A stretch of DNA of 64,000 bases, from the NCBI RefSeq assembly GCF_020711255.1, contig NZ_JAJFAW010000005.1, positions 186,001 to 250,000 on the forward strand. The letters run 5' to 3'. A program made the translations under genes and the position numbers. The DNA is from Hymenobacter plasmatis. Its GTDB lineage: Bacteria; Bacteroidota; Bacteroidia; Cytophagales; Hymenobacteraceae. This document shows positions 35,839-43,838 of this stretch, piece after piece (position 1 is the first letter of the stretch; every line of letters starts with the position of its first letter). Below the pieces are notes generated by a model. That model saw nothing but the letters and a program-made list of their open reading frames with translations. It had not been told where the DNA came from and did not search any database.

Positions 35839-36663
35839 TTACCGCCCGAAATTAAATAAGAAGCTGAAACGAATAACGAGGCCCGGGTACAGCGAATAAA
35901 TGGTGTTGTCGAAATTATAAAGCCCGACAATGTCAACTGCTGCGTTTTGGCCCAGATATGAGCGGTAGCCAATGCCCGCGAGGGGAGTGGTTACCGTGCG
36001 TTTGTATTTAAAAAAACCATTATTGGAGTCCACGTCAACCAATTCGGCGTTGGTTACTTCGTATTCGGCGTGAACAAAAAATTCTTTGTACACGATGTAC
36101 TGCGCAAATGCCTTCAGCCCCACGCTGCTCGATTTGATGCTATTATCGCCTTGCGCGTTCAGGACATAACCGGCGTTTTTGGCCGCATCGGTTAAACTGT
36201 AGCTGCTGTAGGCGTACGAAATGCCCGGCCCGATAGCAAACTTGTCGGTAATGCGGAAGCCGATGGCCGGCGCGGCGCTCACGTTAAATTGGTTGAGCCC
36301 ACCGTTGGATGAAAAGCCTAGGCCGAAATTGGTGTATAGAAATTTCTTTGTCGGCGGCTTGTCTTCGGCGCCCCCCGCTTTGGTCGCTTTGCGGTTTGGG
36401 AATTCCAGGCCCGAAGGGGCATTGGGCGAAGGTGCCGCAGCCGGAAACTCAGGTGCCGGCGTCGGCGCGGCCGATGGCTCAGTGGTAGTAGGAGTGGTAG
36501 GGGCCGGTGCCGGCGCCGGCGTTGTCTCAACGGGGCGTGGCTTAGCCGGGGGTGGCCCGGGAGGTGCCGAGTTGAGCACCGGCTTATCCTGCGCCTGGGC
36601 ACGGTAAGCAGGCAGGCAGGCTACGCCGACAAGCAGCAGCAGCGGAAGCAATTTAGATTTCAT
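35839..36663 (-). CDS. Outer membrane beta-barrel protein with Pro/Thr-rich N-terminal region
   Basis: 274 residues. A signal peptide of 25 residues (ending RAQAQ) is followed by a low-complexity Pro/Ala/Thr region (about 26-90). Then comes a beta-barrel of about eight strands with alternating hydrophobic residues (FLYTNFGLGFSSNGGLNQF, FAIGPGISYAYSSYSL, VGLKAFAQYIVYKEFFVHAEYEV). It ends in an aromatic-rich strand (GLVIRFSFLFNFGR) as expected for BAM recognition. This fits the PorT/OmpW-like barrel group; the exact role is unknown. It lies downstream of the ABC-F gene across a long inverted repeat. Confidence 0.75.
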   Translation of the reverse strand: MKSKLLPLLLLVGVACLPAYRAQAQDKPVLNSAPPGPPPAKPRPVETTPAPAPAPTTPTTTEPSAAPTPAPEFPAAAPSPNAPSGLEFPNRKATKAGGAEDKPPTKKFLYTNFGLGFSSNGGLNQFNVSAAPAIGFRITDKFAIGPGISYAYSSYSLTDAAKNAGYVLNAQGDNSIKSSSVGLKAFAQYIVYKEFFVHAEYEVTNAELVDVDSNNGFFKYKRTVTTPLAGIGYRSYLGQNAAVDIVGLYNFDNTIYSLYPGLVIRFSFLFNFGR

Positions 36664-36689
36664 TTACAAATAGGGAGGAAGAATGAAAA

Positions 36690-36756
36690 TTAAGAACGAG
36701 GAATTAACAGGAATGAGTTAAAAGAAATTCTTTATTCTTTAATTCCTCATTCTTAA
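36690..36756. terminator. Long-arm inverted repeat between ABC-F and outer membrane protein genes
   Basis: Arms 36690-36707 and 36739-36756 match at 17 of 18 positions (TTAAGAACGAGGAATTAA and its complement), with a 31-base loop. AT-rich, starting seven bases past the ABC-F stop. Possibly a terminator or attenuator. Confidence 0.5.
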
Positions 36757-36762
36757 CCAATC

Positions 36763-38385
36763 TTAAGCCATTTTGTACATTTTCTGGCGCTGCGCTTTCA
36801 GCGTTTCGTCGGCCAGGTATTCTTCGTAGTTCATGCGCCGGTCCAGGATGCCATCGGGGGTTAGCTCAATGATGCGATTGGCAACGGTTTCGATGAATTG
36901 CAAGTCGTGCGAAGCAAACAGCAGCGAGCCCGGATAGTCGCGCAGGGCATTGTTCAAAGCAGTGATGCTTTCCAGGTCCAAATGGTTGGTTGGGTCATCC
37001 AAAACCTGCACGTTGCCGCTTTGCAGCATCATTTTGGAGAGCATGCAGCGCACTTTCTCGCCTCCGCTCAGCACGTTGCTTTTCTTCTGCGATTCTTCGC
37101 CCGAAAACAGCATGCGGCCCAAAAAGCCCCGGATAAAGCTTTCGTCCTTTTCTTCGGAGTACTGGCGCAGCCAGTCCACCAAATTCAGCTCACCCGACTG
37201 AAAGAAGCTGTTGTTTTCCTTCGGGAAATAGCTGGGTGTGATAGTGGTACCCCATTTTACCTCGCCCGTGGTCGGAGTAGCTTCGCCGAACATGATGTCG
37301 AAGAGGAGGGATGCAGCGCGGTCGTCGCGGCCCACGATGGCCACCTTGTCCTTTTTGTCGAGCGTGAAACTCACGTTCTTAAATACATACTGACCATCTA
37401 CTTTGGCGCTCAGGTTTTCCACGCTCAGCAGCTGGTTGCCGGGCTCGCGCTCCGACTTGAAGGCGATGTAGGGGTAGCGGCGCGAGCTGGGCTTGATGTC
37501 CTCCAGAGTTAGCTTTTGCAGCAGTTTCTGGCGGGAAGTAGCCTGCTTAGATTTTGAGGCGTTGGCCGAGAACCGGCGCACAAACTCCTCCAGTTCCTTG
37601 CGGCGGTCTTCGGTCTTCTTGTTGGCATCCTGGCGCTGGCGCAGCACCATCTGGCTGCTCTCGTACCAGAACGTATAGTTGCCGGGGTACATCGTGATTT
37701 TGCCGAAGTCCAGGTCGGCCATGTAGTTGCACACGGCGTCGAGGAAGTGACGGTCGTGGCTCACCACAATCACGGTGTTCTGGAAGCTGTCGAGGAAGTT
37801 CTCCAGCCACAGCACGCTCTCGGCGTCCAAGTTGTTGGTTGGTTCGTCGAGCAGCAGCACGTCGGGGTTGCCAAACAGGGCCTGAGCCAGCAGCACGCGT
37901 ACTTTTTCGCTGGCGCCAAGGTCGGCCATGAGGCTGTGGTGTTTGTCTTCCACAATACCGAGGCCCGACAGCAGCTCGGCCGCTTCGTACTCGGCATTCC
38001 AGCCTTCCAGGTCTGCAAATTCGCCTTCCAGCTCGGCAGCGCGCTCGCCATCGGCGTCTGAGAAATCGGCTTTGGCGTAGAGAGCGTCCTTCTCAGTCAT
38101 CACGGCATACAGCCGCTGGTGGCCCTGAATTACTGTTTGGAGCACCGGCTGCTCGTCGTAGGCAAACTGGTTCTGCTTCAGCACGGCCAGGCGCTGGCCC
38201 GCCGGCATTTCCACCGAGCCCGTGTTGGGCTCCAGCTCGCCAGAGAGGATTTTCAGGAAGGTGGATTTGCCCGCACCATTGGCCCCAATGAGGCCGTAAC
38301 AGTTGCCAGGCAGGAATTTCGCGGTAACGTCTTCAAACAGGATGCGCTTGCCATAGCGCAGGCTCACATTGGTGGTCGAAATCAT
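36763..38385 (-). CDS. ABC-F family ATPase (YbiT type) with one degenerate ATP site
   Basis: 540 residues, two ABC domains, no membrane part. ABC-F proteins act on ribosomes and some give antibiotic resistance. In domain 1 the Walker A is intact (GANGAGKST, 34-42) and Walker B is LLLDEPTNNLD (177-187), but the signature is LGASEK (156-161) rather than LSGGEK. In domain 2 the signature is intact (LSGGEK, 439-444), but Walker A is VGRDDRAAS (351-359) and Walker B reads VLDDP in place of DEP. Composite site 1 should therefore bind and hydrolyse ATP, while site 2 is probably inactive. The linker between domains (about 240-300) is basic, as in the family. The -7 element is 54 bases upstream. Confidence 0.93.
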   Translation of the reverse strand: MISTTNVSLRYGKRILFEDVTAKFLPGNCYGLIGANGAGKSTFLKILSGELEPNTGSVEMPAGQRLAVLKQNQFAYDEQPVLQTVIQGHQRLYAVMTEKDALYAKADFSDADGERAAELEGEFADLEGWNAEYEAAELLSGLGIVEDKHHSLMADLGASEKVRVLLAQALFGNPDVLLLDEPTNNLDAESVLWLENFLDSFQNTVIVVSHDRHFLDAVCNYMADLDFGKITMYPGNYTFWYESSQMVLRQRQDANKKTEDRRKELEEFVRRFSANASKSKQATSRQKLLQKLTLEDIKPSSRRYPYIAFKSEREPGNQLLSVENLSAKVDGQYVFKNVSFTLDKKDKVAIVGRDDRAASLLFDIMFGEATPTTGEVKWGTTITPSYFPKENNSFFQSGELNLVDWLRQYSEEKDESFIRGFLGRMLFSGEESQKKSNVLSGGEKVRCMLSKMMLQSGNVQVLDDPTNHLDLESITALNNALRDYPGSLLFASHDLQFIETVANRIIELTPDGILDRRMNYEEYLADETLKAQRQKMYKMA

Positions 38386-38438
38386 TCAGTAAGAAAATAG
38401 TAGCAAACAAAAACTGCACAACCGTGCGCAGCAGCGCG

Positions 38439-38446
38439 CAAAATTA
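38439..38446 (-). promoter_or_regulatory. -7 promoter element TAATTTTG of the ABC-F gene
   Basis: Exact TAnnTTTG match on the minus strand, 54 bases before the ATG at 38385. Confidence 0.5.
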
Positions 38447-38668
38447 CGCATCAGGAGGCGGGTCGAAATCCTGCCCGAAAAAAGTCATTGACAAACCTGA
38501 TGAAAATAACTAACTAGGTGTCAAAATAGTGCCCTGGGTGTGGGCCAAAAACCCCCTGGCGCGGCATAATCCGTCTATGAATAACTTCTGCCTACTTGAG
38601 CTAGTATAAAAAGACAATCAGCCGGAGATTCCGGTTTTTCCTCTCCACACTTTAATTAAGCTTCGGCC

Positions 38669-39148
38669 ATGGCAGACCTTTCAATAACCTCCGAGAACAA
38701 TGGCTTTCGCATGGGCGCCTACACGGCAGCAGCCCTGATTGCTTACACGGGCATTGCAATGCTGGCGGGGTTCCTCGATAAAATTGAAGCGGGCTCGCTC
38801 GACCTGGTAATCATAGCGGCAGGCGTAGTAATGGCCATTAAGCGCTTTAAGCGGGCGCGCGGCAACCGCATGTCGTACCTGCAGGGCTTTGGCACGGGAA
38901 TCATCACCGGACTGGTGGCCTCGGTATTGCTGGCCGCTTTTTTCTGGCTTATGGGCGGCATTAGCAAAGGCGTCATGAATTCGGTGCAGCGCATCCAAGC
39001 GCGCGACCTGTTTGGCGCCGACCTTGGCGTGCTCATCGGCGGGCTGGGCATTATCCTGATGGGCACCATGACGGGGGTTATCGTGTCGCTGATAGCCATG
39101 CAGTACTACAAAAGCCCCGACCATCAGGCTGTGGCCAGTTTAGACTAA
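38669..39148 (+). CDS. DUF4199-like membrane protein
   Basis: 159 residues, no signal peptide, four hydrophobic segments: GAYTAAALIAYTGIAMLAGFL, LDLVIIAAGVVMAIKRF, GFGTGIITGLVASVLLAAFFWLM and LGVLIGGLGIILMGTMTGVIVSLI. The FKRARGNRMSYLQGFGTGIITGL segment between helices 2 and 3 is characteristic of DUF4199, a Bacteroidetes membrane family of unknown function. A hairpin terminator follows (39181-39204). Confidence 0.75.
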   Translation: MADLSITSENNGFRMGAYTAAALIAYTGIAMLAGFLDKIEAGSLDLVIIAAGVVMAIKRFKRARGNRMSYLQGFGTGIITGLVASVLLAAFFWLMGGISKGVMNSVQRIQARDLFGADLGVLIGGLGIILMGTMTGVIVSLIAMQYYKSPDHQAVASLD

Positions 39149-39180
39149 ATCATTGTGTGATTGAACTTTCGCGCTACGTG

Positions 39181-39204
39181 ACGGCCCCGGTTGGGGCCGT
39201 TTTG
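39181..39204 (+). terminator. Terminator of the DUF4199-like gene
   Basis: ACGGCCCC ggtt GGGGCCGT then TTTTG, 33 bases past the stop. Confidence 0.75.
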
Positions 39205-39332
39205 TTTGCACAGAGATATAGCGCTAAAAATATTTTTATGAAAAATATTAGACTAAACAAGAATTAACCGGTATCTTTCGGGTGTTAAGCCAAAAAATAC
39301 ACGGAGTTCTTCTACTCAGTCCCTTGAATTTT

Positions 39333-39752
39333 ATGTTTAAAATTCTATTTGCCTCGTTGACAGTCTTGCTGGCCCTGGGTTCCTTCTCGGCCCACGCCCA
39401 AATGGCCGACCGCCTGTCGGAGCACCCCACGTTCAACAAGTCGGCCATGAAAGAATCGGTAGGTCCCGATGCCGTGGCGCTGACGCGTGAAATGACTATA
39501 AAGCTCCACCTCAACGAGGCGCAGATACTGAACCTCCTGGCCCTAAACCGCACCAAGCTGGCCGGCCTGAAGAACATCAACCAAGAATACAAAGACGATG
39601 AGGCCACCCGGGCCGCCAAAACAGCCGAGCTGGAATCTCAGTTTGAGCAGGAGTGCAGCCGCGTGCTAACCCCTTCGCAACTCAGCCAGCTCCACCAGGA
39701 AACGGAACACCCCACGACCGCGCCCGGCAACTCCGGAAACGGCTTGGGCTAA
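39333..39752 (+). CDS. Small secreted helical protein, paralog of the gene at 24809
   Basis: 139 residues from the ATG at 39333 (MFKILFASLTVLLALGSFSAHAQ, signal peptide). The mature part is helical and shares the order of the other paralog: a helix ending TIKLHLNEAQILNLLALN, a polar charged middle helix (DEATRAAKTAELESQFEQE) and LTPSQLSQLHQ near the end. A short Pro/Gly-rich tail is unique to it. TATCTTTC at 39272-39279 is one base from the -7 consensus. Role unknown; the LTPSQL segment resembles LTxxQ periplasmic proteins. Confidence 0.7.
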   Translation: MFKILFASLTVLLALGSFSAHAQMADRLSEHPTFNKSAMKESVGPDAVALTREMTIKLHLNEAQILNLLALNRTKLAGLKNINQEYKDDEATRAAKTAELESQFEQECSRVLTPSQLSQLHQETEHPTTAPGNSGNGLG

Positions 39753-39770
39753 CCACACTATTACTTTATA

Positions 39771-39804
39771 AAAAAGGCCCGTCATCAATATGACGGGCCT
39801 TTTT
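39771..39804. terminator. Bidirectional terminator
   Basis: AAAAAGGCCCGTCAT caat ATGACGGGCCTTTTT, perfect 15-bp arms, three bases from the stop of the convergent lipoprotein gene. Confidence 0.9.
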
Positions 39805-39806
39805 CG

Positions 39807-40226
39807 TTATGGACGTTTGGGAGAGAGTGGGTCGGCCAATACTTCCGTAACGGTACCCAGTGGGCCAAACCGAAGGCTGATGCATGCAGCCCCGGAACGG
39901 GCGTGGCGCGCCTCGCACTGCGTGCCGGGCTCCAGGTAGTAGTAGTATACTTTTTCGGTGCCCGCGCGCAACTCTTCTTCATCGGGAGGGCCAAGCAGGG
40001 CAGTCACATCGTCAGCCCGGGCCTCGTAGAGGGCCTCTTTGCTCCGCACCAGGGATGGCACGGCGGCACGGCGCTGGTCGCGGCAGGCGTAGGGGTCGGC
40101 GCGCCAAGCCTTGGCATCGAACCCCGGAAGCCTTGGCAGGGCGTGGCCGCAGCCGCCTAGCAGTCCCGTGGTACCCAGCAGTAGTAGAAGGCGACGGCTG
40201 CGGGCTGGCAAAAAGGGCAAAAACAT
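39807..40226 (-). CDS. Predicted lipoprotein, possibly BamE/SmpA-like
   Basis: 139 residues. The opening carries arginines, a hydrophobic run (RRLLLLLGTTGLLGGC) and a lipobox LGGC with the acylated cysteine at C26. The rest has DDVTALLGPPDEEE and YYYYLEPG, a spacing reminiscent of BamE/SmpA-type domains (V..LLGxPd...Y.Y), which support outer membrane protein assembly. The likeness is weak and could be chance. No partner genes are nearby. Confidence 0.65.
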   Translation of the reverse strand: MFLPFLPARSRRLLLLLGTTGLLGGCGHALPRLPGFDAKAWRADPYACRDQRRAAVPSLVRSKEALYEARADDVTALLGPPDEEELRAGTEKVYYYYLEPGTQCEARHARSGAACISLRFGPLGTVTEVLADPLSPKRP

Positions 40227-40279
40227 AACGAAAATGAGGAAAAGTGCTAGGTCTATAAGAATTGGGCTAAGCTAAGCAC

Positions 40280-40287
40280 TAAGTTTG
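40280..40287 (+). promoter_or_regulatory. -7 promoter element TAAGTTTG of the L,D-transpeptidase-like gene
   Basis: Exact TAnnTTTG match, 75 bases before the ATG at 40363. TTG at 40262-40264 lies 15 bases upstream, closer than the usual -33. Confidence 0.45.
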
Positions 40288-40362
40288 GCCCGATAGTGTA
40301 TACTGCTGTGCTAAACAGTGTAACCACACAGTTTAGTCATATTTCGAACCCACCGAATATTC

Positions 40363-41148
40363 ATGTTTCAAATACCTGGAAAGGTTGTAATTGTTGGCCT
40401 GCTGCTGGGGCTGATGGTACCATCAGAGCAACTCGCCGCACAAACCCTGCCTACTAAAGCTATTGCGATGCTGCCGGTGGCAGCCCGCCGGGCTTATTAT
40501 CAAACAGCTTTTGAACAGCGGGCAGCCCAACTTTATACCGTGCTGGGCTTAGGTCAGTCGGGATTGCCGCTTAAGGTGTTTCGGGAGGGCTTGGTGGGGT
40601 ACTACAACCTCCGCCCCGCGGGCAAGCCCACGGCCAGTCCTCCGGTGCTCACGCTCATCGATTTTAGCATTTCCAGCCAGCAGAAGCGCCTGTGGGTTAT
40701 CAATGTTGAGAAAGCCAAAGTGCTGTACCATACGCTGGTGGCTCATGGCAAGGCAAGCGGCGCCGATGTGCCCCTGGCATTTTCAAACAAAGGCGGCTCG
40801 GAGATGAGCAGCCTGGGCTTTTATCGCACCGCACCCACCACTTACACCGGCAAGCACGGCCTCTCCCTCAAGCTGGTGGGCCTCGACCCAGGTTTCAACA
40901 CCAACGCCGAAAGCCGGGCCGTGGTGGTGCACGGGGCCGAATACGTGTGCCAGGACTTCGTGAAAACGCACGGCCGTTTGGGCCGCAGCCAGGGCTGCCC
41001 GGCGCTGCCCGTGGCCGAAACCGCCGCCATTGTGAAGGCCATCAAGGGCGGAAGCGTGCTGTACTTGCACGGGCCGGAAAGGGCAAACTATCACTCGCGG
41101 TGGTTGAATTTGGATACGGCAGTGGCTGCGTACTCGGGCGTTTATTAG
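40363..41148 (+). CDS. Exported YkuD_2-type murein L,D-transpeptidase-like protein
   Basis: 261 residues. A signal peptide (ending LAAQ) precedes a helical part. The catalytic domain (about 95-245) has the motif VVVHGAEYV (H190) followed by GRSQGCPAL with the nucleophile C212. This is the catalytic-domain variant of L,D-transpeptidases called YkuD_2 (DUF4453-like proteins with GxSxGCPA). It would cross-link or trim peptidoglycan in the periplasm. Substrate activity is not proven for most of the group. It is followed by the M48 protease gene on the same strand. Confidence 0.85.
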   Translation: MFQIPGKVVIVGLLLGLMVPSEQLAAQTLPTKAIAMLPVAARRAYYQTAFEQRAAQLYTVLGLGQSGLPLKVFREGLVGYYNLRPAGKPTASPPVLTLIDFSISSQQKRLWVINVEKAKVLYHTLVAHGKASGADVPLAFSNKGGSEMSSLGFYRTAPTTYTGKHGLSLKLVGLDPGFNTNAESRAVVVHGAEYVCQDFVKTHGRLGRSQGCPALPVAETAAIVKAIKGGSVLYLHGPERANYHSRWLNLDTAVAAYSGVY

Positions 41149-41272
41149 CCGGCCAGCCCCAGGGCAATAACCAGAACGGAAAGGGTGCGTTATAAGGCAA
41201 GTGGGCCATATGTCGGCAGTCGAAAAGCTGCGGCGTGGTCGATTTAACCCTTCATTTCACTTACACTTTCCA

Positions 41273-42085
41273 ATGCGTCTCAATCTCCGCTTCATCATTG
41301 CCATCATCGTGGCGGCGGTGTCCCTTTTTGGCTACTACTTCAACACCTCCAAGAACGAGGTGACCGGCGAAACTCAGCACGTAAACATGAGCGCCGACCA
41401 GGAAATAGCCCTTGGCCTGCAGGCAGCGCCCGAAATGGCCGCCCAATACGGGGGCGAAAGCCCCGATGCCCGCGCCACGGCCGCCGTGCAGCAGGTGGGC
41501 CAGAAAATCATTGCCAGCACCAAGGCCGGCCAGACTCCCTACAAATTTCAGTTTCACCTACTGGCCGACGACCAAACGATTAATGCCTTCGCCTTGCCCG
41601 GTGGGCAGGTGTTCATCACCCAGGGCCTGCTGAAAAATCTGACCTCAGAAGCCCAGCTGGCGGGCGTGCTGGCACATGAAATTGGGCACGTAGTGGGCCG
41701 GCATTCGGCTGCACAGGTAGCTAAGTCCAACCTCACGCAAGGCTTGGCCGGCGCTGCTACCATTGCCTCCTACGACCCCAATAGCCCCGGTAGCTCGGTA
41801 GCCAAGGCTGCAGTGGCCGCGGCCATTGCCAAGGTTATCAGCCTGCGTTTTGGCCGCAACGACGAGCTGGAGGCCGATAAACTGGCCGTTGATTTCACCC
41901 CGAAGGCTGGCTACGACCCCCGCGCTATGATTCAGGTGATGAAGATGCTGGAGCAGCAAAGCGGCCGTAGCTCAACGCCCGAGTTTATGAGCACGCACCC
42001 CGACCCAGGCAACCGCATTGCCGAACTACAGAAAGAAATTGCGGCGGAATTCCCCCAGGGAGTGCCCGCAGGACTGAAAGAATAG
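41273..42085 (+). CDS. Membrane-anchored M48-family zinc metalloprotease
   Basis: 270 residues from the ATG at 41273 (MRLNLRFIIAIIVAAVSLFG), a signal anchor. The catalytic zinc motif HEIGH is at 135-139, and the glutamate ligand follows in NDELEADKLAVD. The QVFITQGLLKNL segment and the C-terminal STHPDPGNRIAELQ match LoiP/BepA-like periplasmic M48 proteases, which act in outer membrane quality control. The frame is open 24 codons upstream, but those precede the natural anchor. Repeat R2 begins five bases past the stop. Confidence 0.92.
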   Translation: MRLNLRFIIAIIVAAVSLFGYYFNTSKNEVTGETQHVNMSADQEIALGLQAAPEMAAQYGGESPDARATAAVQQVGQKIIASTKAGQTPYKFQFHLLADDQTINAFALPGGQVFITQGLLKNLTSEAQLAGVLAHEIGHVVGRHSAAQVAKSNLTQGLAGAATIASYDPNSPGSSVAKAAVAAAIAKVISLRFGRNDELEADKLAVDFTPKAGYDPRAMIQVMKMLEQQSGRSSTPEFMSTHPDPGNRIAELQKEIAAEFPQGVPAGLKE

Positions 42086-42089
42086 TTTT

Positions 42090-42120
42090 GTCATTGCGTG
42101 CGCAGCGCGGCAATCCATCC
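42090..42120 (+). repeat. Dispersed repeat R2 (GTCATTGCG...GCAATCC), copy A
   Basis: GTCATTGCGtGCGCAGCGcG followed by GCAATCCATCC. It forms an inverted pair with copy B at 42230-42262 on either side of a terminator. This GTCATTGCGAGCGNAGCG-type unit is a common intergenic repeat in bacteria (from memory). Confidence 0.7.
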
Positions 42121-42151
42121 TGGTCTCAGCGACTAGCCCAATAATGTGACA

Positions 42152-42182
42152 AGCCCCGGCTCTACTGCAGAGTCGGGGCTTT
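42152..42182. terminator. Terminator hairpin between M48 and LON-domain genes
   Basis: AGCCCCG and CGGGGCT arms with T run, between two inverted copies of R2, in a convergent gene pair. Confidence 0.8.
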
Positions 42183-42229
42183 TTGCTTTAAATAGAGGTT
42201 GTCACAACTCGGGGTTGGTCGCACAGAGA

Positions 42230-42262
42230 GGACGGATTGCTTCGGCTCCGCCTCGCAATGAC
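42230..42262 (-). repeat. Dispersed repeat R2, copy B (inverted)
   Basis: Read on the minus strand: GTCATTGCGAGGCGGAGCCG followed by aagcaatccgtcc. It pairs with copy A as an inverted repeat. A further gcaatgtc fragment adjoins the stop of the LON-domain gene. Confidence 0.7.
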
Positions 42263-42282
42263 AGACCGCCTGCCACGCAATG

Positions 42283-42918
42283 TCAAAAGTTGGGTGGAGT
42301 CAGGTTTTTGAAGTGGCCGTTGAGCCGCACTCGCTCCTTGAGGCGCTCGGTTTCGAGTACCACAGGCAGGATGGTGTCAAGGTGCTCGCGCACCATTTCC
42401 TGGCGTTCCTGTTCACTGGTGGTGGCCAAGAGCTGGTATTCCTGCTCGGTGCTTAGCCCAATGTGGTGGGCCACGTCGAAGATGCAGTAGTCGGGGGCCA
42501 GTTCCAACAGGAGCTTGCGCAAGCCGAGGGCTTCGTAGAGCAGCCGCACCTGCTTGGTAATAATTTCGCGGAGCACGGGGTCGGATTCCTCGTCCTGCAC
42601 CACATCTTCGACCTGGCCGCCGGCATAGAGCTTGCCCGGTGCCTGGCGGTAAAATTTATTGATGCGGAAGACGCCAACGGCTTTGGTTCGAATGTCGAGC
42701 TCGCCGCTGGAATACGTTTGCTCCACGCCCAGCAGCCGCATTTCGGTGCCCAGCTCGCTGAGGGAATTGTCGAGGTAGGGCGGGATGCCAAAGGTGATGT
42801 TTTGCTCGATGCATTCGCGCACCAGCTGACGGTACCGGGGCTCAAAAATGTGAAGGTTAAGCTTTTCCCCCGGGAAAACCACCAGATTGAGCGGAAACAG
42901 CGGCAGTAAGCGGGACAT
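42283..42918 (-). CDS. LON N-terminal (substrate-binding) domain protein
   Basis: 211 residues from the ATG at 42918 (MSRLLPLFPLNLVVFPGEKLNLHIFEPRY); the 46 upstream open codons are not used. The N-terminal LON domain opens PLFPLN...FPG and has EPRYRQLVRE, as in stand-alone LON-substrate-binding proteins. No ATPase or protease part is present, so it is not Lon itself. The C-terminal half is helical and Glu/Arg-rich. Such proteins are common but uncharacterised. mtgA diverges from it. Confidence 0.85.
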   Translation of the reverse strand: MSRLLPLFPLNLVVFPGEKLNLHIFEPRYRQLVRECIEQNITFGIPPYLDNSLSELGTEMRLLGVEQTYSSGELDIRTKAVGVFRINKFYRQAPGKLYAGGQVEDVVQDEESDPVLREIITKQVRLLYEALGLRKLLLELAPDYCIFDVAHHIGLSTEQEYQLLATTSEQERQEMVREHLDTILPVVLETERLKERVRLNGHFKNLTPPNF

Positions 42919-43058
42919 AGCAGCGGGACTGAGGAAGTATGGTAACTGAGACTTCAACAAGTTGAGGCCACTGTTAGGTTTGGTGCTGCCGGCCGGGGCC
43001 AGCTTCCGGGGAAGAGAACGAAAGGTAGGAGTGAAAGCCGAAACCCCGCTTGTCACGC

Positions 43059-43066
43059 TACTTTTG
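43059..43066 (+). promoter_or_regulatory. -7 element TACTTTTG five bases before the mtgA ATG
   Basis: Exact TAnnTTTG match. Transcription starting about six bases downstream would begin at the ATG, predicting a leaderless mRNA. Confidence 0.5.
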
Positions 43067-43071
43067 CCCCA

Positions 43072-43836
43072 ATGGCCACCACTGCACTTATTCCCAACAC
43101 GTCGGTTTTAATTAAAAAAGGCATTCGGCTGCTGCTGCAAGTGGTCGCGGCGCTGTTTCTGGCCTCGGTGGCCTGGGTGCTGATTTACCGGTGGGTGGCT
43201 CCGCCTGCTACCTGGCTGATGCTCGACCGGCGGGCCCACGCGCCGGTGGGCCTGGGCTACTACGGCATTCAGCAGGAGCCCCGGCTCATTCGCTACCAGT
43301 TCCGGAACCTGGACGAAGTGGCGCCCGCCGTGCCCCTGGCACTTGTAGCCGCCGAAGACCAGCGCTTTCTCATCCACCACGGCTTCGATTTCGACGCCCT
43401 GGCCAGCGCAGCCAAGCGCAACTGGAAAGGCGACGGTACCCACATTGTGGGTGGCAGCACCATTTCCCAGCAAGTGGCCAAAAACGTGTTTTTGTGGCAC
43501 GGCCGCAGCTACGTGCGCAAAGCAGCCGAGGCCTATTTCACGGTGCTGATTGAGTTTTTGTGGAACAAGCGCCGCATCATGGAAATGTATCTCAGCGTGG
43601 CCGAAATGGGCGACTGCACCTTTGGGGTTGAGGCCGCCAGCCAGCGCTACTTTGGCAAGTCGGCAAGCCGGGTGAGCCCGGCCGAAGCGGCTTTGCTGGC
43701 CGGGGTATTGCCCAATCCGCTGCGGTTCCGGGCTTCCAATCCGGGGCCGGCCGCGCGAGCCAAGCAGCTACGGGTGCTGCGCAACATGCGCCGCCTGGGC
43801 GGCACTACCTACGTGAACACGCTCATCAACAAATAA
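43072..43836 (+). CDS. mtgA: Monofunctional biosynthetic peptidoglycan transglycosylase
   Basis: 254 residues. A membrane anchor (about 18-40, IRLLLQVVAALFLASVAWVLIY) precedes a GT51 domain with the catalytic E95 (AAEDQRFLIHHGFD) and GGSTISQQVAKN, the second motif. It polymerises glycan strands from lipid II and lacks the transpeptidase part of class A PBPs. The ATG follows the -7 element by only five bases. The NTF2-like lipoprotein gene starts two bases after its stop, so the two are co-transcribed. Confidence 0.96.
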   Translation: MATTALIPNTSVLIKKGIRLLLQVVAALFLASVAWVLIYRWVAPPATWLMLDRRAHAPVGLGYYGIQQEPRLIRYQFRNLDEVAPAVPLALVAAEDQRFLIHHGFDFDALASAAKRNWKGDGTHIVGGSTISQQVAKNVFLWHGRSYVRKAAEAYFTVLIEFLWNKRRIMEMYLSVAEMGDCTFGVEAASQRYFGKSASRVSPAEAALLAGVLPNPLRFRASNPGPAARAKQLRVLRNMRRLGGTTYVNTLINK

Positions 43837-43838
43837 CC

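Noticed and set aside
38488..38516. TTGACA-N17-TAACTA, an E. coli-like promoter
   Set aside because: Bacteroidetes promoters use TAnnTTTG with a TTTG or TTG -33; one loose -10 match is probably chance.
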